Made by a program: the position numbers and the translations under genes. A DNA stretch of 64,000 bases from Corynebacterium sp. HMSC078H07 (GTDB taxonomy: Bacteria > Actinomycetota > Actinomycetes > Mycobacteriales > Mycobacteriaceae). Location of the stretch: assembly GCF_001812805.1 (NCBI RefSeq), contig NZ_KV810470.1, forward strand, positions 102,122 through 166,121, in the 5' to 3' direction. Below are positions 59,418-64,000 of this stretch, one piece after another. The notes under the pieces were generated by a model. The model ran no database searches and was not told where the DNA came from. It saw only the letters and a list, made by a program, of their open reading frames with translations. Numbering within the stretch: position 1 is the first letter of the stretch; each line of letters opens with the position of its first letter.

Positions 59418-61049
59418 GTGATTGTGACCAATGATTTCGAGGTGCGCGTAGGTGCACGCACGCTTCTCGACGCCCCTGGCCAGCACCTTCGCGTCCAACC
59501 GGGAGACCGCATCGGCCTCGTCGGGCGCAACGGTGCGGGTAAGACCACCACGATGCGCATTCTGGCAGGGGAGACCGAGCCCTATGGTGGCTCTGTGACC
59601 CGTTCCGGCCCCATTGGTTACCTGCCCCAGGATTCCCGTGAGGGCAACATTGAGCAGACCGCACGTGAACGCGTGCTCTCCGCACGAGGCCTCGATGACA
59701 TCAAGCGCCGCATGGCCAAGCAGCAAGAGCTTATGGAAACCGCCACGGACGATAAATTCCGCGACAAGGCCATCCGTAAGTTCTCTCGCTTGGAAGAGGA
59801 GTATCACGCTCTCGGCGGCTATGAGGCGGACTCCGAATGCGCGCAGATTTGCGATAACTTGGGCCTTCCGCAGCGCGTCCTCGACCAACAGCTCAAGACG
59901 CTGTCCGGCGGTCAACGCCGCCGTGTGGAGCTAGCGCAGATTCTTTTCGCGGCCTCAGCTGGCTCCGGCAAGTCTCAGACCACGCTGCTTCTCGACGAGC
60001 CCACCAACCACCTCGACGCAGACTCCATCACCTGGCTGCGCGGCTTCTTATCCAAGCATGAAGGCGGCTTGGTCATGATTTCGCACGACGTGGACCTGCT
60101 GGAGGCCGTGTGCAACAAGGTCTGGTTCCTGGACGCCGTGCGTGCCGAGGCCGATGTCTACAACATGGGCTTCAAGAAGTACCTTGACGCCCGCGCGACC
60201 GATGAGGCTCGCCGCCGTCGCGAACGTGCCAACGCGGAGAAGAAGGCTGCAGCGTTGCAGAAGCAAGCCGCCAAGCTGGGCGCGAAGGCCACGAAGGCTG
60301 CCGCTGCCAAGCAGATGCTCCACCGAGCTGAGCGCATGATGAACGAGCTCGATGATGTGCGCGTGGCGGATAAGGTGGCCAACATCAAATTCCCGGAGCC
60401 AGCTCCATGCGGTAAGACCCCGATGAACGCCAAGGGCCTGACTAAGATGTATGGCTCTCTCGAGGTTTTCGCCGGCGTGGACTTGGCCATTGATAAAGGC
60501 TCACGTGTGGTTGTGCTGGGCTATAACGGCGCTGGTAAGACGACGCTGCTGAAACTGTTGGCGGGTGTTGAGCGCACCGACGGCGAGGGCGGTATCGTCA
60601 CTGGCCACGGGCTGCGCATCGGCTACTTTGCGCAGGAGCACGACAACATCGATCCGGATAAAACGGTGTGGGAGAACACCATCGAAGCTTGCCCGGATGC
60701 TGGTCAGCAGGATCTGCGCGGCCTACTCGGCGCCTTCATGTTCTCCGGCGACAAGCTCGAACAACCTGCTGGCACGCTCTCCGGCGGTGAGAAAACCCGA
60801 CTATCCCTGGCAACGCTGGTGTCCTCGCGTGCGAACGTGCTGCTTCTCGACGAGCCCACAAACAACCTCGATCCCCAGTCCCGTGAGCAGGTCCTTGATG
60901 CTCTGGGCACCTACACCGGTGCCGTCGTCTTGGTGACCCACGATCCAGGCGCAGTGAAAGCACTCAACCCTGAGCGCGTCATCATCATGCCGGACGGCGA
61001 TGAGGACCTGTGGAACGATGAGTACATGGAGATTGTTGAGCTCGCTTAA
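59418..61049 (+). CDS. ABC-F family ATPase
   Basis: 543 residues from GTG 59418 (VIVTNDFEVRVGARTLL); the longer TTG frame overlaps the -10. Two ABC modules: Walker A LVGRNGAGKTTTMRILAG and LGYNGAGKTTLLKLLAG, signatures LSGGQRRRVELAQ and LSGGEKTRLSLA, Walker B LLLDEPTNHLDAD and LLLDEPTNNLDPQ. Between them is a Lys/Ala-rich coiled-coil linker (residues 255-330). No membrane segments. ABC-F proteins act on ribosomes; the homologue in Mycobacterium is Rv1473. Antibiotic protection is possible but not shown. Confidence 0.93.
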   Translation: MIVTNDFEVRVGARTLLDAPGQHLRVQPGDRIGLVGRNGAGKTTTMRILAGETEPYGGSVTRSGPIGYLPQDSREGNIEQTARERVLSARGLDDIKRRMAKQQELMETATDDKFRDKAIRKFSRLEEEYHALGGYEADSECAQICDNLGLPQRVLDQQLKTLSGGQRRRVELAQILFAASAGSGKSQTTLLLDEPTNHLDADSITWLRGFLSKHEGGLVMISHDVDLLEAVCNKVWFLDAVRAEADVYNMGFKKYLDARATDEARRRRERANAEKKAAALQKQAAKLGAKATKAAAAKQMLHRAERMMNELDDVRVADKVANIKFPEPAPCGKTPMNAKGLTKMYGSLEVFAGVDLAIDKGSRVVVLGYNGAGKTTLLKLLAGVERTDGEGGIVTGHGLRIGYFAQEHDNIDPDKTVWENTIEACPDAGQQDLRGLLGAFMFSGDKLEQPAGTLSGGEKTRLSLATLVSSRANVLLLDEPTNNLDPQSREQVLDALGTYTGAVVLVTHDPGAVKALNPERVIIMPDGDEDLWNDEYMEIVELA

Positions 61050-61217
61050 AGACTAATTCTCAAATATGGCTCTATCCTTGTTCTACATCCTGGGCTAGAC
61101 TCGAGCTCACAATCACACACACCGCTCAAGACTCTTCTCTTGGGTCCTTCCGCTTCCCACGCACAGGGTCTAGAAGTGGTCAGACCCCGACGTGCTGCCG
61201 CAGGAGAGGAAGAAGTC

Positions 61218-61973
61218 ATGAGCACCGCCGATCGCCTCGGTTCTGTCATCGAACCGCTACTCACCGGATTAGTGAGCAAACGACCTGAAGTCCGCGTGGA
61301 CTGGGCCTACACCGAGTTGAAAGAGGGCATTGAGTCAGGTCAGTGGGATGACCATCTCGATCAGATTCGTGACCGCCTTAACGGTTACCTGCGTACAGAG
61401 AAGGTGTGGACTAAGGCGTTGTCCGCTAGGTTGCTGAATGTCCTCGCGGCGGCAGGCCACTTCCATTACGAGGACTACCTTGCCTTCCGCGCGTGGTATG
61501 TCACAGAGGAAGACACACGCGGCATTGTCAAAGACATCGGTCCTATCTTGGCCGTTGGTTATGGCGCCGACTACGTAGAAACCTGCGTCCGCAAGGGAAT
61601 GATCCCGCCCGTCGAAGCGGCAGCAATTATCTCGTGCCGCCTTCGCGCTCCCGGCGGGGTGTGGCATGACGACGAGGGGGTGCGCTTAGCGCGCGCTGCC
61701 TGCGCCACGATTGGAGAAAGCACCTCGCCACATATTCTCGAAATCTGGATCGAGCGGCTGAGCGATACCGTCCTCGCCGAAGGCGTGCGTAACGGCAACC
61801 GCGAAGTAGTGGAAAACTTCGCCCAATTCCTTAAGACCACGGGCGACTTGATCCGCAGCGAGCCCGAGAAGTGGGGAATTGATGATGAACGCGCGCAGCT
61901 GGCCCTGCCGTTGATTGCGGAGCTCGAGGAGCAACTGGGCACTGCCAGTAACTACCGAGAAGCAGCGCCATAG
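61218..61973 (+). CDS. DUF2785-like all-helical protein of unknown function
   Basis: 251 residues from the ATG at 61218, which has GAGGAAGAA upstream. Mostly amphipathic helices. The block TRGIVKDIGPILAVGYGADY near residues 107-126 resembles the pattern of DUF2785 proteins (Arg-Gly, Gly-x-x-x-Ala-x-x-x-Gly-Ala-Asp). No transmembrane segment, signal peptide or catalytic motif is seen. A hairpin GGGTCT/AGACCC (61166-61171 and 61182-61187) precedes it. The 3' end overlaps a convergent membrane-protein gene by 22 bases. I do not know its function. Confidence 0.7.
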   Translation: MSTADRLGSVIEPLLTGLVSKRPEVRVDWAYTELKEGIESGQWDDHLDQIRDRLNGYLRTEKVWTKALSARLLNVLAAAGHFHYEDYLAFRAWYVTEEDTRGIVKDIGPILAVGYGADYVETCVRKGMIPPVEAAAIISCRLRAPGGVWHDDEGVRLARAACATIGESTSPHILEIWIERLSDTVLAEGVRNGNREVVENFAQFLKTTGDLIRSEPEKWGIDDERAQLALPLIAELEEQLGTASNYREAAP

Positions 61974-62536
61974 AAGCGCACCCTCGTTACTTCGGTCCAA
62001 CTACCGCGTTGCCATGGGTAGCGGTCAGGCGATGCTTGGACCGGTTCGCTGAGGACTAAGAGGGTATCGGTTCCAGCTGGGCCACCGACCGTGAGTTCAC
62101 CTTCGCTTATCACAATCGCCGATTCGAAGGTACGGTCCGCCCGCTTGCTGCGAACAACAGTCATCGGTACCTCAACGAAGACAGTTTTTCCGCGCCGCAA
62201 AACCGTGAGTTCGTTGGTCACATAGCTAGGTCGAATGCGTTCGGCAGCAATTAAGCCCCACACAAAGACGATGGCCCAGAGCGACAGTAGCAACGCTACA
62301 ATCCGCAGAACGCGCGTGGGCAGAAGAAGGTGCACAACGACCATTTCAATCACCAACACCGAAGTGATGAATCCGAGCATCTGTAGCCTGCCCGGAGGGT
62401 GGGAAAGTGCCACCGCGCCGGTGGGAATCAAAGTCTGGCCCCGCAACCAACGCCACAGATCCTGGTAAAGGCCCACTTCATACTTGGCAAGGCGAAATCC
62501 AGGATGTTTCTCCACAAACCGCCAGGCGTTAGCCAC
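61952..62536 (-). CDS. Small membrane protein with two N-terminal spans (unknown)
   Basis: 194 residues, GTG start. Two membrane spans (LGFITSVLVIEMVVVHLLL and VALLLSLWAIVFVWGLIAAE) near residues 53-98 are followed by a soluble part of beta-strand pattern (VTNELTVLRRGKTVFVEVP), somewhat like a PH domain. Its GTG overlaps by 8 bases the stop of the frame that continues merR past its amber codon, which suggests that the two genes were once translationally coupled. Confidence 0.75.
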   Translation of the reverse strand: MANAWRFVEKHPGFRLAKYEVGLYQDLWRWLRGQTLIPTGAVALSHPPGRLQMLGFITSVLVIEMVVVHLLLPTRVLRIVALLLSLWAIVFVWGLIAAERIRPSYVTNELTVLRRGKTVFVEVPMTVVRSKRADRTFESAIVISEGELTVGGPAGTDTLLVLSEPVQASPDRYPWQRGSWTEVTRVRFYGAASR

Positions 62537-62726
62537 GAAAGCCTCCCACCAAAGCCTCGAGTGCTACACCTTGCGCACCTTTTGTCGGAGTGTCTGCCAC
62601 GGTCAGCGGAGCATTGCCAGGCCGGAGCGTTGGGTAGATTCCTCGCATCAAACCCCGTGGAAGTAGGGACTGCAGGTTGTCGACGATGCGCGCAACCCCA
62701 CGATCTTGCGGAGACAGCGAGCCAAG
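62529..62726 (-). pseudogene. Severed 3' part of merR (65 codons, in frame after amber)
   Basis: Directly after the TAG at 62729-62727 the same reading frame stays open for 65 codons and stops at TAA 62531-62529, overlapping the next gene's GTG by 8 bases. It encodes LGSLSPQDRGVARIVDNLQS then LLPRGLMRGIYPTLRPGNAP, a helix pattern (L-x-P-x-D-x-x-V-x-x-x-V) typical of the C-terminus of MerR regulators. It has no good start of its own. It is most simply the lost end of merR; a single CAG to TAG change would explain it. Confidence 0.65.
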
Positions 62727-63218
62727 CTATCGCCATAAGGTTTCACCTTCACGGAGAGCTGCAAGGCAGTCGTCGTCGGCGAGGTTCTGTCGCAGCTGCT
62801 CCCAGGTGGCGGATGTAGCTACTCCAGTAAATGCCATGAGATCCCAGGAATTTAGTTCGAGTTGAAGCATTGCCGGATCCTCGATGACCTGGCTGAGGGA
62901 GTCGCGGATATCCTCTGGTGTCCCTTTGGGGGCTCGAGAAAGGGCACGCAGACGTTCTCGTTGCTGCTGCAGCCGAGCAATGCGCTCATCCAGCATGCTA
63001 AACGAGCGCTCGACCGCATCGGGAGATGAGACATTAGCGATCGGGACGCCGGCGTCGATAAGTGCACGCGCACGCAGCACCGAAGCCAGATCAGAGACAG
63101 AATAGTCGCGATAGTTTCCGCTGGTACGTGCGGGTTCAGGAACTGCGCCCGTCTCGTGCAAATGCCGTACAGAACGAACTGAGCATCCAGCGACCGCAGC
63201 GACGTCCGATATCTTCAT
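62727..63218 (-). CDS. MerR-family regulator, probably truncated by an amber stop
   Basis: 163 residues from the ATG at 63218; the GTG at 63239 lies inside the operator and is rejected. N-terminal helix-turn-helix KISDVAAVAGCSVRSVRHLH and wing GNYRDYSVSDLASVLRARAL, then a dimerisation helix (MLDERIARLQQQRERLRALS). It stops at a TAG at 62729-62727, after which the frame stays open for 65 codons. It probably represses and activates its own promoter; the effector is unknown, and there are no efflux genes nearby. Confidence 0.75.
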   Translation of the reverse strand: MKISDVAAVAGCSVRSVRHLHETGAVPEPARTSGNYRDYSVSDLASVLRARALIDAGVPIANVSSPDAVERSFSMLDERIARLQQQRERLRALSRAPKGTPEDIRDSLSQVIEDPAMLQLELNSWDLMAFTGVATSATWEQLRQNLADDDCLAALREGETLWR

Positions 63219-63224
63219 AGGACA

Positions 63225-63255
63225 AAGTTGAACCCTCACATTGTGTGAGGGTCAA
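63225..63255 (-). promoter_or_regulatory. MerR-type operator with 19-bp promoter spacer
   Basis: CCCTCACA (63233-63240) and TGTGAGGG (63244-63251) form an inverted repeat around a 3-base centre. On the minus strand TTGACC is the -35 (63255-63250), and CAACTT (63230-63225) the -10, separated by 19 bases, the over-long spacer of MerR-controlled promoters. A start about 7 bases after the -10 would coincide with the ATG at 63218, giving a leaderless mRNA. Confidence 0.75.
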
Positions 63256-63290
63256 GTGCTTGGTGAAAACTAATCCGACTTGGTGGGGCC

Positions 63291-64000
63291 TTAGTTTCGG
63301 AAGCCGTGCACCGGCGCCGGGATGAAGCCACCACGGTTGATGAAGGTGGAGTTGCCCACCTTGTTAACCGGGATGACCGGAGCGTAGCCCAGGAGGCCAC
63401 CGAAGTTGACCTCGTCGCCGGCCTGAGTGCCAGGGGCGGGGATAACGCGCACGGCGGTGGTCTTATGGTTCATCACGCCAATGGCGGCTTCGTCAGCGAT
63501 CATGCCGGCGATGGTTTCAGCAGAGGTATCGCCCGGGATAGCGATCATGTCCAAGCCCACCGAGCAGATCGAGGTCATGGCTTCTAGCTTGTCGATGGAG
63601 ATAGCGCCAGAGCGCACTGCGTCGATCATGCCCTTGTCCTCAGAGACCGGAATGAAGGAACCAGACAATCCGCCCACACGGGAGCATGCCATCATGCCGC
63701 CCTTCTTGACGGCGTCGTTAAGCAGCGCGAGGGCTGCAGTGGTGCCGTGCGTGCCCACCTGATCGAGGCCCATGTGCTCCAGGATGTGTGCGACGGAATC
63801 ACCGAGCTCCGCAGTAGGCGCAAGCGACAAGTCGATGATGCCGAAAGGCACGCCAAGGCGTTCCGATGCCAAGGACCCCACGAGCTGACCCGCGCGCGTG
63901 ACTTTGAAGGCTGCCTTCTTGACCTCCTCGGCAACCTCGTTGAGCGTGGCACCCTCGAGGGAACCGAGTGCGCGGTCGACCACACCGGGTCCGGAAACAC
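63291..64000 (-). CDS. PFL-family protein (DUF711/UPF0210), 3' part
   Basis: The frame runs off the right edge; about 236 C-terminal residues are seen, from [16 protein letters not shown] to HGFRN. Blocks such as [39 protein letters not shown] and [20 protein letters not shown] are typical of the DUF711 family, structurally related to pyruvate formate-lyase-like proteins but without known activity. It usually has an ACT-domain partner gene upstream, which would be outside the window. Confidence 0.92.
   Translation of the reverse strand, partial: VSGPGVVDRALGSLEGATLNEVAEEVKKAAFKVTRAGQLVGSLASERLGVPFGIIDLSLAPTAELGDSVAHILEHMGLDQVGTHGTTAALALLNDAVKKGGMMACSRVGGLSGSFIPVSEDKGMIDAVRSGAISIDKLEAMTSICSVGLDMIAIPGDTSAETIAGMIADEAAIGVMNHKTTAVRVIPAPGTQAGDEVNFGGLLGYAPVIPVNKVGNSTFINRGGFIPAPVHGFRN

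Overview
The window is a chromosomal segment of a high-GC actinobacterium, almost certainly a Corynebacterium. The evidence is the gene content and order: the mptB-ABC transporter-ctaA block divergent from sufRBDCSU-sufT (the order of Rv1456c-Rv1466 in Mycobacterium), the tkt-tal-zwf-opcA-pgl cluster, mihF-gmk-rpoZ-coaBC-metK-priA, many GTG/TTG starts, and an exact TAGAC-N6-GTCTA sequence (the C. glutamicum McbR operator motif) in the metK promoter. The species cannot be fixed from the sequence alone. I found no tRNA, rRNA, CRISPR array, insertion sequence, prophage or replication origin.

Layout. 1-1225: end of a TauE/SafE permease gene and a PPK2 polyphosphate kinase. 1270-4799 (minus): an SDR epimerase followed by four tightly packed YbjN-family genes, which form two alternating subtypes. 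4972-13410: complete pyrimidine operon pyrR-pyrB-pyrC-carA-carB-pyrF, with a PyrR-type RNA loop just before the first ribosome binding site. 13670-19750: mihF, gmk, rpoZ, coaBC, metK and a helicase-degenerate priA. 19842-32880: def, fmt, rsmB, rpe, ribD-ribE-ribBA-ribH, a PH-domain membrane protein, uvrC, rapZ, yvcK, whiA. 33270-36934: gapA-pgk-tpiA and secG, without the ppc gene known from this place in C. glutamicum. 37081-43836 (minus): pentose phosphate operon tkt-tal-zwf-opcA-pgl. 44077-47077: ctaB, qor, ctaA. 47158-50658 (minus): ABC-2 type transporter and mptB. 50805-57135: sufR-sufBDCSU-sufT. 57256-59256 (minus): an isolated fructose-family PTS permease. 59418-64000: ABC-F ATPase, a DUF2785-like protein, a small membrane protein, a MerR regulator broken by an in-frame amber codon, and the end of a PFL-family (DUF711) gene.

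Most of the window is core metabolism: nucleotide, cofactor (CoA, SAM, riboflavin, Fe-S, heme A), glycolysis and pentose phosphate. The parts that deserve attention are the regulatory DNA/RNA elements (PyrR loop, a possible three-way-junction leader before mihF, the McbR site, the putative SufR site, a MerR operator with 19-bp spacer, paired hairpins between gapA and pgk), the ABAB YbjN array, and the accessory stretch 57.2-63.3 kb with the lone PTS gene and the interrupted merR. I did not find strong evidence for a wholly new defence or mobile system. All similarity statements come from motif recognition and memory, not from a database search.
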